From: Liquidambar formosana
Lineage: Eukaryota > Streptophyta > Magnoliopsida > Saxifragales > Altingiaceae
Assembly: GCA_039720395.1 (NCBI GenBank)
Contig: CM077822.1
Coordinates: 22,465,267 to 22,529,266 of the forward strand
DNA length: 64,000 bases
Direction of reading: 5' to 3'
The first letter of the stretch is position 1. Every line of letters begins with the position of its first letter. Position numbers and translations under genes: made by a program. Below the pieces are notes generated by a model. That model was not told where the DNA came from and ran no database searches. It was given only the letters and a program-made list of their open reading frames with translations. Shown here in pieces: positions 34,058 to 45,979 of this stretch.

Positions 34058-35200
34058 TATTTATTTATTTATTTTTTGGTTTGCTGTTTTGCCTATAATT
34101 CAAGTCTTAGTGTAGAATTATTATTATTATTGTTTTAATTTTTTTATTTTAGACAGATGAAATAGTAAAAGTGAATACATAAAGAAAGCCAGGGGAAAAA
34201 ATAAATAAATTTTCTTGTTAATTTGATCCTAAATCTGGAGTTATACGGAAGGGATTTGGTAATGTTGATAACATGTTTGATAAAATGTAAGCTTAATGAT
34301 CTGAACCAGGTCAAAATGGCAGGAAATGAGATGGGGTTTGCTTGAAAGTCGTAATTGCACTGTCAGAAGTGTAAAGGTTTGTTCAAATTAGTGACAGATT
34401 ATGTGGGTATTGTGTAATGTGAATGAATTTGGATTTGAATTTTTTCTATGACCCAATTATGGCAAGCCCAAGTGAAGGTAGTACCCCCCCTTTTTTTTTT
34501 GGGTCTGAGGATAGAGAGTATTTGGATCCATTTCTCAATCTTCCCAAGCAAAGGAAGTACCTCTTATTTTATTTTTTTATTTTTCTTTTCGTGATTGATC
34601 GCACAATCAAGTGTTCTTCTTTCTAGGGGGAGTTCGAAATTAAAGAAACTACTTCGATTGATCAACTCTTCTTCAGCATCATAAAGATTTAAATACTATA
34701 ACTTTAGTGATAAATGTATGACATTTTTAGTTGTAGGATATTGGATGTGATAATTTTCTGTACGACTAAAGGTGTCGCTCTTTTAGAACTTTTGCCACTG
34801 CTTAATTCAAAAGTGTTGTTCTGTTGTACTTCTATCTTTAAAAAATAGAATCTGATGTTTTGTATTCATTGTCAGCACCCTTCTCTCGACTGTTGGTATT
34901 GCCTTAAGTTTGTATCATTCTTCAAGAGGAAAACTGAGGCAGGTTTTGAGATGAGCTGACTATACAATGATAGCCACAGCGACAGTTGTAAGTTAGAAAT
35001 GATTTAAAATATTCTACATAGTATAAAATTTAGTTTTATATAATGGACGTAAATTATATTCTTCATACTAGAATGATGGTGTTTGATGGCCCAAATAATT
35101 TAATCCCTACCAGTTATTTCTCTAATTTAAGTAAATTCTCCTAGCATTTAAACCTGTTAAAAAATTCAAAATCCTGTCTTCACTTGTTGCCAGATAATGA
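32721..35200. other. Leader-like DNA between two CACTA left ends
   Basis: Contains CT-rich leader-like stretches (32820-32960, 34025-34060), a (TA)n run (32998-33026) and possible splice-like AAG|GT sites, which suggests non-coding 5' exons. The short ATG frames (33812, 34423) encode no recognised domain. Confidence 0.35.
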
Positions 35201-35675
35201 TAAATAACTACAAAAATATTAATTATTGACGGCTATTGCTCACTGGCTGTTTTTGTTTGGCTGGCACACTTGAAGTGCCGGCCAAGCGATATTGGAAAAA
35301 TCCACCATGCAAAATTTCCTGAATGGTTTAAACTCCATTTAAGTAATAACAACCATATTAAGCACACGTTTGTATTTTTATTCAAATATTAACCCCTTAA
35401 GTAATTGAATAGCTTCAACGTCTGCGTCAAGGGAGAGATGGGCGAGTACCAAAAGTACTTAGATGTCTAACCATGGGTCCTAAGTCCTAACAATATGGTA
35501 AAAAGATATGAGAGTTTTATTATAAGTACTAGTCAACATTTGTATAATGAACCAGCCCATTGCGGAGTTTTCTCTTGACTTGGTGTCAAATGGACCTACC
35601 AAAACTCATCTATAATATCTTTCCAATCTAGGATTTTATTTATTTATTTATTTTATTTTTTATATATAAAAAACT

Positions 35676-35876
35676 CAAGTAGAGCAAGTATTCCTTGTGA
35701 AGGACCCCGTTCAACCTAATTGGCATGTTGTTATTAAGACAAAACCTCGAGATTTGTTTGAAATGCATGAAGAAGGGTCCACTGATGAGGTTGAGACATA
35801 TTGCCACAATGAGCCTTTTGAGGATAGCCTATTGGAAGACACCATAGACATCATTGGTGATGACGACGTTGATTAG
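35676..35876 (+). pseudogene. CACTA TNPD transposase C-terminal fragment
   Basis: The frame reads QVEQVFLVKDPVQPNWHVVI, then KTKPRDLFEMHE and an acidic tail (IIGDDDVD) to TAG at 35874. The QVFYVxDPxxPxWHVV block is characteristic of the end of plant CACTA TNP2/TNPD transposases. Everything upstream, including the catalytic core, is absent: the element terminus is only 470 bp away. Confidence 0.75.
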
Positions 35877-36838
35877 GTTAGGACAGATGTGCCTGGAATC
35901 TTAGTTGATATATAACCGAGGGAGTTAACCCAAGCAACGAGAGATAACATGGAAGATGAATCTGATTTTGATGATGATTGTATTGATGACACCATGTCCA
36001 ATTGTTGATTTCTTGTCAAAGTGGTGGCTTCTATTGCATCTACTTTTACTTCAATTTAGAGGATTTCTTGGTCCCTCTAATATTGTTTCAGATGTGAAAA
36101 TTCATGTTAACATTTTATTGTTACTTGGATTTCAAAATTATGTCATATCATTGATTAGTTGATTTGCTTTTGAATATTCTTTTGCATTCATTTTTATTTA
36201 TTTATTTAAAATTACGTATCCAGAAACATTTTTATTTTCATGGTGTTTTTGTTTTATTGACTTGCCTATTACTTACTTTTGCACTAAGAAGCATGGACAC
36301 AGACACGGGTACGACGCAACACGGACACTTTGACACGGCAAATCCTAAAAAACTAAGACACGACATAGCGGGGATACGGCAATAAATAAATAAATAATTA
36401 TAATTATAATTATAATTATATATATATATATATAATTCCATTATACACATCAAAAAAGTATTCAAATGCATAGAACTAAAAAGACAATCATTAATCACAA
36501 AGACAACCAAGACATCAAAAAACTTTTAACAATGGCATTTAACTTGAAGTATAGTAATTAGTTAGCACTTAGAAACATTTTCCATACAAAAAATAATCAT
36601 CATTGATTGGATGATTGTCTATTGCCCTATTGGTCTACTTCTGACATTAGCATTTAACTTTCAAGCATTTAGTAACATTTTCCCTACAAAAACTCAAAAA
36701 ACAAAGTAGTCAAGTAAACAATCAACTATTCAAGTTCAAGTATTCAATCATAATTGATTGTTCAATTGACTATTTGTATACTTCCAACATTCATATAAAA
36801 ACTCAAAAAAGTCTTCCCCCATCAGTCCATCACTATTG

Positions 36839-37715
36839 CTAAGCAACATTCTCATCACCATCACCATCATCATCATCATCATTTCCTCGCATGACTACCT
36901 CACTCTCCAAATCCGGTTCATCAAGTATAAGATCAGCAATCTCATGTAACCCAGCACCCTCAAGTGGATCAAGGGAATCCCCCCCAACATCCCACATTTT
37001 GCTCTCTCCTTCCTTGTAGTGTTGACTTTTTCTAGATAAGAGTCGAAGATTACTATGCACAAACACCAAGTCTTCCGCACGTTGTTGGGTTATTTTGTTC
37101 CTCTTTACGAAGTTGATAAAGGAATAAGTACTCCAATTTCTCTCGGAACAAGAAGAGGAACAAGGTTGGCGTAGTAACTTTATAGCCAAGTTTTGAAGTT
37201 TGGGTGCGAAAGCTCCATGCACAACCAGGGTTTGAAGTCTCGGTGGTTTTGTCCGAGATCTTGCTGGGTTAACTCGAAATCATCTAAGCCCGAGACGAGA
37301 ATTCCTACCGGTATAGATATATAGGGTGAATTCCTTCTCTTGATCGAGAAGCTCGAGATCACGAACGAGATGAAACGAGTTATGCAAGATCTCGTTCACC
37401 TGACTGTTCTCGGTCGAAATCTCGTGCAGTTCGCATGAGATTTTTCTTTTTCTGATTACCCAACCACATACGCCCCATGCGATGGCTACAAAGATGCTTG
37501 AATTTGAAAAAGAAGATGGAGAAGGCATAGGGAACAACTTATGGTTTGCGTTGTCAGTTGAGAGCATCTCTGGCTTCCCTTCTCTCTCAGATCTAGTTCT
37601 TCTCCTTGGTTGGTTGGAAATGACGAGGTGTTCGTCTCCTTCAGATCTGGTGTCGACGGTGATCCTTGCCTCCCGGAGTTGTCAGCAGCAGTGGCTGGTC
37701 GTCTTGGTTGCACGA

Positions 37716-37762
<47 letters not shown>

Positions 37763-40430
37763 ACTCTCTCTCAAGTAGTGAGTTGTGAGTTACAAGATCA
37801 CTTATTTTATTTTATTTTTTGTTTTTTTCCTTTTATTTTTTATTTTTACTTTACTTTTCTTTCCTTTGGTATGTGGTTTTTTTTTTCTTTTTCCCCCACC
37901 GCACCCCACCCCAATTTTAATGAACCTATATTGCTATACATTTGTGTTTTTTCTTTTTTCTTTTTTCTTAGTTTTTTTAAAAGATAATGAATTGTACACC
38001 AATTTTTTTTTTCTTTCTAAAAATGATAATTTTTTAAATTTCGAAAATACAAATTTTTTAGAAAAGAAAATTGTTTCCTAAACTAATTTTGAAAACATAT
38101 TTTCCTTTTTTTTTTTTTAATTTCAAATTTTTTGTTTCTTATAAAAAGAACTTAAAAAAAAACAAAATTGTATGGATGGCCATGGATCTCAGATGAGTGG
38201 TTGGGTAACATATACGCATAATTAATTTACAAAATTGTTTGGAAAAAACATTATAGTAACGCGCTAACGCTTATTTTTATGTTTTTGAACATACTATGTC
38301 CCTTGAGTTCATTATTTTGCTTATTTGATGGTTCCAACATAATCATCATATTTTTTGAAAATTTTCTATGATTTTTTGGATTTTTTCGAACACTTTTTCA
38401 TGCTTAAAGTTACATCTCGCTCGAGATGCGACGGGTTGGACGAAACCGAGATGACCGAGACCGAAACGAGATGTGGACCAAGACCGAGACTTTGAACCAT
38501 GTGCACAGCCCACCATAACTTTGGGTCCATAACTCCTCTGTCGTGCATGGAATCAAAGTCATTAAAATCCTCTAAACAAGAAGAGAATTGTCCAAATTCA
38601 ATATTAACAATTCGACGCTCATCCCCATTTGGAAAGAATCTTTGTAAGCACTTCCTCCTTTCCAATGTAATCGCTATATCCTTGTGGGGTTCAACACGAT
38701 TGGGACCCTCATTAAGCCACTCCTTGCTATAATACCTATAAAACAAATAAACCAATGACCTATTAAAAAAAATACTAAAAAATAAAAATATCTAAGTATC
38801 CAACCTATATATGCTTAATTGCTTATATACGTAAAAAAACATAATAGTTAATTACCGAGGGTTTAGTGAATGAGCCAAACAATGAATAGGTGTGTTGTTT
38901 TTTGACCACCTATCAACCAAGATGGTGTGAACAATATTATAAAAGATTGAATCTTCACTTTCTTGCTTCTTTTCATGCCGATAGATAGCCACCTTCACTT
39001 TTTCAATCCTTGTATCCCACATATCATACACCAAATGAAGACAAGGCCTGTCTGTATCGCCAACCCTCAGCATCTCATAAATAGGATCAAGAAAGGAAAT
39101 AATGTAGTCAAGTTGATCCTACCACAAGTCATCTAGCACTTTGTCCTTCACAAATTGTGCTTTACCAACATTATCTTCTCTATAAGAAGATCATTGCTCA
39201 CTAATCACCATGTTTTGGAGGCCACTCTTTACCAACTTGAATCTTCTAAGCATAACCACTACCGAAGCAAAGCGTGTATCCGCAATTGCAGGTATCTTCA
39301 ATTTTACAAATTGATTGTAAATGGCAAGCTTTATTAAATGAGTAGTGATAAAAACCTTGATAAGGGAAGCATCCATAGCAATAGTGGTAATCTAATTACA
39401 TGCATCATATATAATTCGATTAGCATTGGTATCTTTAGCCGCACGTATATTTTTTAGAGCAAGGTTTAGGGTATGCACTACACATAGTGTCCAAAAGATT
39501 TGTGGATATTGAGCTTTAACAAGCAATCCCGCCATTCGACACACCGGAGCATTATCTGTTATCACTTGAACAACATTTTGAGGTCTAACCTCTACAATGG
39601 TTTCACTAATCAAGTTGGCAATGAAGTGCTTGTCTTTGTATTCACCTTGACAATTGACCGCCTTTAGAAACATTGGTCCACATTCATTCACAGCAATAAA
39701 ATTAATAAGTGGTCTTCTTTGAGGGTCAGTCCATCCATCATTCGCAAGACTTATCCCTTTATCCTTCCATGAAATCTTAATTAGTTCTAACAACTTATCA
39801 ACATTTGCCCTTTCTTTTTGTAGAAGAATTGTCCTCAACATGTTGTATCCAGGAGGCACAAAACCAGCAAGATTGCTATTACAAACAAGAGTAAATGCCT
39901 TAATGTAGTGAGGATTTCTTGCAAAATGAAATGGTAAATCAGCTGAATAAAACATTCTACCAATTTCATATTGCAATTCTTTTTGGGTATGAAAGTTGAA
40001 TGCCTTCTCTATTGCTGTATTTTCCATTGCCTTTCTTTTTTTTGGTTCAAAACCCCCTTGTCTCAACGACCGCATGCTTGAAGTCACGCCCGAAGGTGGT
40101 TGGGATTGAGATGATTGACTAAAAGAAGAGGTGGGCAAAGGCACTTGTTTCGGTATAGATGCTTGCACCCTCAAGTCAGCCTCTTCCACTAGCTTCCTCA
40201 TCTCTTGAAGTTTCAATTCATTCACATTATGACATTTTTTAATCCCAAAATTTGTAATTTTCAACAAATGGGCCTTCACCCTACAGTATGACCCCTTGTA
40301 AACTTTATCACAAAAGTTGCATTGGGAAGACAAATTTCATGCACCCGAAGTTAACTTTTCTAGTTTTTTAACAAATTTTCACAGAGGCTTAGTATCATCA
40401 TCTTCTTCAGAAACATTACTACTAGCCCAT
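36839..40430 (-). pseudogene. hAT transposase, interrupted
   Basis: Minus strand, in order: acidic start (NVSEEDDDTKPL), BED zinc finger (CNFCDKVYKG with RVKAHLL), the DUF659 region (SLANDGWTDPQRRPLINFIA, VVQVITDNAPVCRMAGLLV, LCVVHTLNLALKNI), a middle region (KIPAIADTRFASVVVML, HCLAHSLNPR), and the C-terminal dimerisation block (SERNWSTYSF, RAEDLVFVHSNLRLL). A 120-bp intron with GT-AG ends lies at 38736-38855 between HSLNPR and YYSKEWL. Lesions: stops in the N-terminal part (about 40330 and 40375), stops/frameshifts near 39100-39390, and a 1.28-kb insertion after WWAVH (37224-38501). Confidence 0.85.
37224..38501. mobile_element. TIR element inserted in the hAT transposase exon
   Basis: Splits the VHGAFAP codons of the hAT gene. 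TGCACA is duplicated (37218-37223, 38502-38507). The inward ends GGGTTTGAAGTCTCGG and, reversed, GGTTCAAAGTCTCGG are inverted repeats. The flanking ~200 bp on the left and ~100 bp on the right are full of CGAGATnTCG-type motifs. The middle has (TC)n(AC)n at 37717-37768 and AT-rich filler. No transposase. The TSD may be longer but degraded. Family unknown. Confidence 0.75.
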
Positions 40431-41714
40431 ACATTTCTTGATTCATTCCTACAATATTAAGGACCAAAGGATTTTTTACAAACAACTACTTAAATAATAT
40501 TCATTCACTGATTCTTATAAATTGAATAAAAAAAGTGCAGTTTATATATAAATTATTGCAATACCGAGACAAGTAGACAAGATACAACCAACTCACAAAA
40601 AAAAGTGCAGGTTATATATAAAAAGTTGCAACTTACATATAAAAAAATTAAAAAGAAAGTCAACAAAGATCACCCAAACAACAATATATAAAAAAGTGCA
40701 AGTTATATATAACCATATAAGAAATCAAAAAGAAAAGTAAACAAATTTTCAGTAGTTCACCCAAAAACCAGACGAAGCGATGGAGGTAAAAAGACCCTAG
40801 CTTTCAAAACTCGCACAGTTACACAGTTTACCCAAGGAGAAGAAGAAGGAGAAGAAGAAGATGAGGAAGAAGAGAAGCAAAGCTGGAGAAATAGGGGTAT
40901 TTACTTGTTTTAAACCCTAGCTTTAAAACAGATGATCGTGCGATGAAGATTCGTGCATGAGGGTCATCGGTTGTCGTCGTCGGAGGGAAGGCCATTAGTC
41001 ATGGACGAAGGGGTTCCGCCATTCTAACTTCTCTCTCTCTCTCACTCTTTCTCTCTGTTCTTTGTTAATGGCTGAATGGGTTTAGAATTGAGTGAGGGTC
41101 GTCGGCTATCGTCGGAGGAGGGAAGGCCGTCGTCGAAGGGAAGGTTGTCGGCTGTTGTTGTCGCCGTTGCCGTCAGTCATGGACGAAGGGGCTCCACCCG
41201 ATTCTCTCTCTCTCTTTCTTTCTCTCTGTTTGGGATTTGGAATCGGGGAAGCTTCCATTCCAAGCCTTTTAAGTTTATTATTATTTTTTTTAATACAAAA
41301 AAGACCCCTTCTTTTTTAAAATATAACATTATGTACCCCTTTTTTTTAAAATAATATTTACAAAATGGCCCGCCGTGTCCCTAGAGTGTCCCACGTGTGT
41401 CCTTGAAGTGTCCCCCCTGTGTCCTGACTGTGTCGGACAAAAAAAAACATAGTAAAATTGACTAGACACCTCTTTGGAGTGTCGGACACGTGCCATAGGC
41501 GTGTCGGACAAGTGTCCGTGTCAGACACGTGTCCGACATTGCATTTCCCCCAAAATTGGCGTATCCGTGCAACATAGCTTTTGCATTGATGAGATGTTTG
41601 TCCTTAATATATTTTAGATGCATTTATTTTATTAAAATAATCTGTGATTTAGACTTCCATCTACTTTTATTCTTGTCTCGTTGATTGGGTTTCTCTTGTA
41701 TAAAGACATTCAGC

Positions 41715-44700
41715 ATGAGGCATAGTAAACGTGGGTCGAAGTTCAAAATTAGCTCCATGATTGGTACGCCAATCCACCACCAGCAGTTGGAAGATCAGTC
41801 AAACTTTATTGGGACACAACCTTCCCAACCAAATGCTAGTAGTTCATGTATGATATAGCCCCACTTGCTTAATCGACACTATTTCTTGTTGGGTACAGCA
41901 GCCCCACCCTTTATTCCTTATATATATATATAGAGGCATCTTAGCCTACAACCAAAGTGCATCATTCATTCTTTATATTAGATTATATGAAATACGTCTG
42001 TTTGTGCTTAAAAAGTTGGTAAGTTATTATATTTCAGTAAAGTATTCATAAATTTTTTCGTTACTAATGCTCTCACTTATGATAGGATGTGGCATTAAGA
42101 AAATTCGAGGTCCTACAGTGTGCCCCAAGATATGGAGCTTGCCTGCTAGTCAACGCATCCAAGTTAGTTTCAACAAACATGGGCAGCCTGATGGCCCTAG
42201 TATCCATCTTCACTAACTTCCTTGGCACAATTGCATAGAATGGGAGAATGGCACCCTTGACTTATACTGATTGGAGGGCATTGCCAGAACCATGTAAAGA
42301 TGACATGTGGATAGTTGTTCAGGTATAGGAATGAAATATCATAGCTCTACCTTTCTTTTACTATGCTTTGACTGAGTTCTTTACCGTATCATTAACATTT
42401 CTATAACTATGCTTCAATGTTTCTCCTTACTTAAAATGTAGCCTCTATTTATTAGAGATACTTTGTAAAGGTTCATAATAAAGTAGATTTATCTCATTTT
42501 GATCATTACACTTTAATTCATTAATCTCCTCTGGTAGAGATAAAGTATCAATTTAAATAATGTTTTTTGGTCTGCCACGTGCTTTGTCGATTAATTAATA
42601 ATGGGTAGGGCAATGAGGGCTGTTTAACTAATCATTTTGCTGGTTGGAAAAGAAGTGCTTTTCATTATTTTTATTTTGAAATCTTACATGTATTGCAGGA
42701 AAAGTTTGATGTCAACCATGGTAATAAAGATTGGGTTTTAAAGTCCATAGGAAAAAAGTGGAAAGATTGGAAATCTGAGCTGAAGCTTAAGCGTTATGAG
42801 ACTCATACCACTAATGAAGAGCGGCTAAGGACCTTGATATAAGGGTTGTGCCAAAACAGTGGTCGATCCTTGTGTCATATTGGAACTCGTTGGAGGGAAA
42901 GGTATGAGATTCAAAATGATAACAGGATTCCCTTATTACTATTAAGCAAAACATGTAGCACTTATTAAATGTTCAATTAACAACGGTTATCATTTCAATT
43001 ATGAAAAATGAAGACATAATATGTATGTCTGTGTGCTTATAGGAGCGATGTAAGATAGGCAAGGATAATCGTGCTCATAGAAGCTTAACCATTCTGCAGG
43101 CTCTAATAGCTTCGCTCGAATATTTAGGGAAAAGGTAATGTTGTAATTCATTTATTGTTGTTCAACCGTAGTCATTCATATGTAATGTATCCATTTATTG
43201 TTATTTTAATGGAGGTAGATTGACGAGAGGTCCGATGGGGAGGAGCCATCCCGAACAGACATATTCATAGCTACTCATACACGAGATGAGCAACCCCATG
43301 GATGAGGCATTGGTGGAGATTATAGTAAGTATTCTATCTTATTAAAGACACTTACTGCTTGGGTTTTATTTTTTTATTTTTAAAATAGTGAACTTACTGA
43401 ATTTAGGGATTTTTCCCCCCTCGATTATTCTTGCTTAATGGAGACATTGATTGATTGGTTTTTTTTATTTTTTTATTTGTCATACTATCTGGCAGATTTT
43501 TTTATGTGACCTTCAAGATTTTTTTTTGGGTTAACATTAGTATGTTGACATTGTACATCTTATGAATGAAAAAATTGTTTGAAATGCTATTAGTGTTTCT
43601 AAAAAATTTCTATGAAAATTGCAGTCACAACTCTGTGAACGAGTAGATCAGTTGCGTCCTGTCTCACGCGATCCCATTGACAAGAATGACACCTACAGCC
43701 AAGTCATGGGAGAAGATAGACATGGGTATGTATGCATTGTTAGATTGGGTCCCCTCCCCTCTGTTATTTTTGGCACTAAATGTAGTAGCTATGAGGCCTC
43801 TGAGGCCTCTGAGGCATTGAGGTTGGCTGTGGAGAGGGAGCAACAGATGCAAGAGCGAATGGAGAATATAGAGAAAAAATATCAAGAGAAAATGTATATC
43901 ATGGAACAAAGACATAAAGAACAAATGGATGGCTTGGAGGAAAAATATGAAGATATGGCAGGACAATATAAGGGGATACAAACACAACTTGATATGATAA
44001 TCTTGAACCTACCAAGTAATATAGTAGGCGGACCAATTGTGCTTATGGGTACCAAATAGGTGGTTTTTTTTGTTGTACTTGAATTTATAATGAATTTATT
44101 TGTCTCGATATCATATCTTGATTCATTGTATTCTTTATAATTAATTGTTTATCCTTGTTAGGTCTCCTATGCTTCAAGCGCTTCTCGTACTTTGCAAAAC
44201 CTGTGGTTACAATCCTCTTAATTTAAAAGTTAGCCTCTTTTCTGTTCAATCTTATTTCATCGAGCTTGTTTATGAGCCCCTATGAATATTGGATTGGATT
44301 AGATTGATCTGCAGCCTCAAGTGAAGAAGATTGATCTACAGCAGCCCACGGCGAAGAAGCCAAGATGCAAAACAAGAGTACATGCAAGGTATATCAATCT
44401 GGTTGATATGTTTTGCTAATGACTTAATTTTTATACGAAATGATCAATTATGGGGTTAGTATGAGTATCTTGTTGACAAAGTATTTTGTTCAAGGTTTTA
44501 TCTTCTAACCTTGAACAACCGCCTTTTGGAATAATTCTCTAGCTAACTGTGTTTCACTTTTACCTGTCATTTGTAGGGTGGAGGTAAAGTTCGCTTGATG
44601 AGCTTCTATGTGCCTGAAGTTTGTGTGGCACTAGAAACAGTGAGGAGTATGGATCCATCTACATTTTTTTTTGGGAGGGAGGGGGGGGAGTAGCATTAGG

Positions 44701-44842
44701 ACCTCACTTTTGGGAAGTCTATCTTGAGGTACCAGTGGTTGATTTTGAAGCATTGATAAGACCTCATGGATGTCTCGAAACCATAAAAAATGCCATTGGG
44801 TGTACCATTGCTTGGCTGGCAAAATTTGCATTACTTCTTTGA
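41715..44842 (+). pseudogene. CACTA TNP1/PTTA-like gene, multi-exon, degraded
   Basis: The ATG at 41715 (MRHSKRGSKF) is followed by exons with GT-AG borders. One (about 42086-42321) has RGPTVCPKIWSLP and GRMAPLTYTDWRALPE. The next (42700-42900) has KDWVLKSIGKKWKDWKSELK and PKQWSILVSYWNS. Then come 43044-43134, 43219-43323 (IFIATHTR), 43624-44059 (DTYSQVMGEDRHGYV and a coiled coil REQQMQERMENIEKKYQEK) and 44578-44842 (ETIKNAIGCTIAW). This order is that of plant En/Spm (PTTA, Transposase_24) proteins, which bind CACTA ends. Frameshift and TAG in exon 2, a frameshift near 42830 and a TGA near 43303 make it a pseudogene. Confidence 0.75.
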
Positions 44843-45971
44843 TTTTTTCATTCAGTGTTTCAATGAGTATGTATACACTCCTTTTATTTTTCAAATTTTC
44901 AATCCCATAGTGGTCTCTAGGAAAAGTTTCTGACTTTCTATGATATAGCAGCTTTCTAAGTTCTAACTTGTATTGATCTTGTGAACAATGTCCTAATTTG
45001 ACTTCATTTTTACTTGTCATTTGTAGGGTGGAGGTAGGTTTTTTTTTTTTTTTGGGGGTGTATTTAGGGTTTTTGGGGCTCTGTTTTTCTTCTTCTATAC
45101 TGTCAGTTTTGTGCTTGATCCATGTTGAAATCCAGCTTAGTTTAACTTTAACATTGTTCTCATTGTTTTTCCAAGATGCAGGGAATTATTTTGCTGGTTG
45201 AATCTTAAGGCTCAAGGTTGCATTTTTTGAACGGTTTCTTGGGGTTTCACAGGTATTCTCGATAAGTCCCTTAGTTGTTTTAATATTTTCAATCGAAAAA
45301 GGGAATTAAAAAGGTGGGTCTTTTAGGTTTTGAGCTGTAAAGGGGATATCCTTTTTAAGAAACCACCTCTATGCCTCATATATCTTGATAGAATATTACT
45401 CACTTCTTGATAGAAACTGTTGTTAATTAAACAAGAAAAGTTCTGCAAATGGATCTAATGAAATTGACTAGAAATGCTAATGAAGTTCTAGCAGGTGTAT
45501 CATTGTCTTGATTAGGAAGTTTGAGGTGCAAGCTAATCGTAGGAGTTAGTGGGTTGTAGTGGTTTTGGTGCTCTCTGTTGTATAGGTGATTGAAATTCAA
45601 TTTTTGATGGGCCCTCGTTGTCGAGTTTGGTATTAGTAGAGGACTAGAGGGTCTGAGCTGCTTTGGAGTTTATATAGAGAGGTATCAATGCTGAGCTTGT
45701 CTTGTTTGCATGAGTTTTTTAGTTTGTTTTTGAGCTGATTGCTGAGTCATTCAAGCGGTGCTACATTTCTGGAGTTCAGTTTTGCTGTTATGTTTCATTG
45801 GGGATGTGATGTATTAGTTGGGAGATTTTTTTTTTATTGTTTGGCTGTGTTTTGAGCGGTATTAGTTTGTAGTCTTTTTTTGTTTGGTTATTGCTTTGCT
45901 GTTTTGCTATTTTGTTATTGCTTGCTATCAATTCAATGATTTTTTTGTTTGGTATGGGTGGCTTTTTATTG
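44843..45971. other. 3' part of the CACTA interior
   Basis: A CATTTGTAGGGTGGAGGTA segment at about 45020 repeats the acceptor region at about 44575, indicating a small local duplication. No further coding block recognised. Confidence 0.35.
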
Positions 45972-45979
45972 GGTGTATT

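Larger units (their letters stand above)
36284..41577 (-). mobile_element. hAT transposon, 5.3 kb, perfect 8-bp TSD
   Basis: CTTTTGCA flanks both ends (36276-36283 and 41578-41585). The termini CTAAGAAGCATGGACAC and, reversed, CTATGTTGCACGGATAC match at 12 of 17. GGACAC/GTGTCC repeats are dense in both subterminal regions. The 8-bp TSD plus a BED/DUF659/dimerisation-type transposase make it hAT. It inserted in the CACTA between the TNPD and TNP1 remnants. Confidence 0.85.

Noticed and set aside
37486..37987. Long ORFs over (TC)n(AC)n and poly-T
   Set aside because: They read through microsatellites on both strands and have only low-complexity protein.
43664..43987. Minus-strand 107-codon ORF
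   Set aside because: Antisense of the coiled-coil exon of the CACTA TNP1-like gene.
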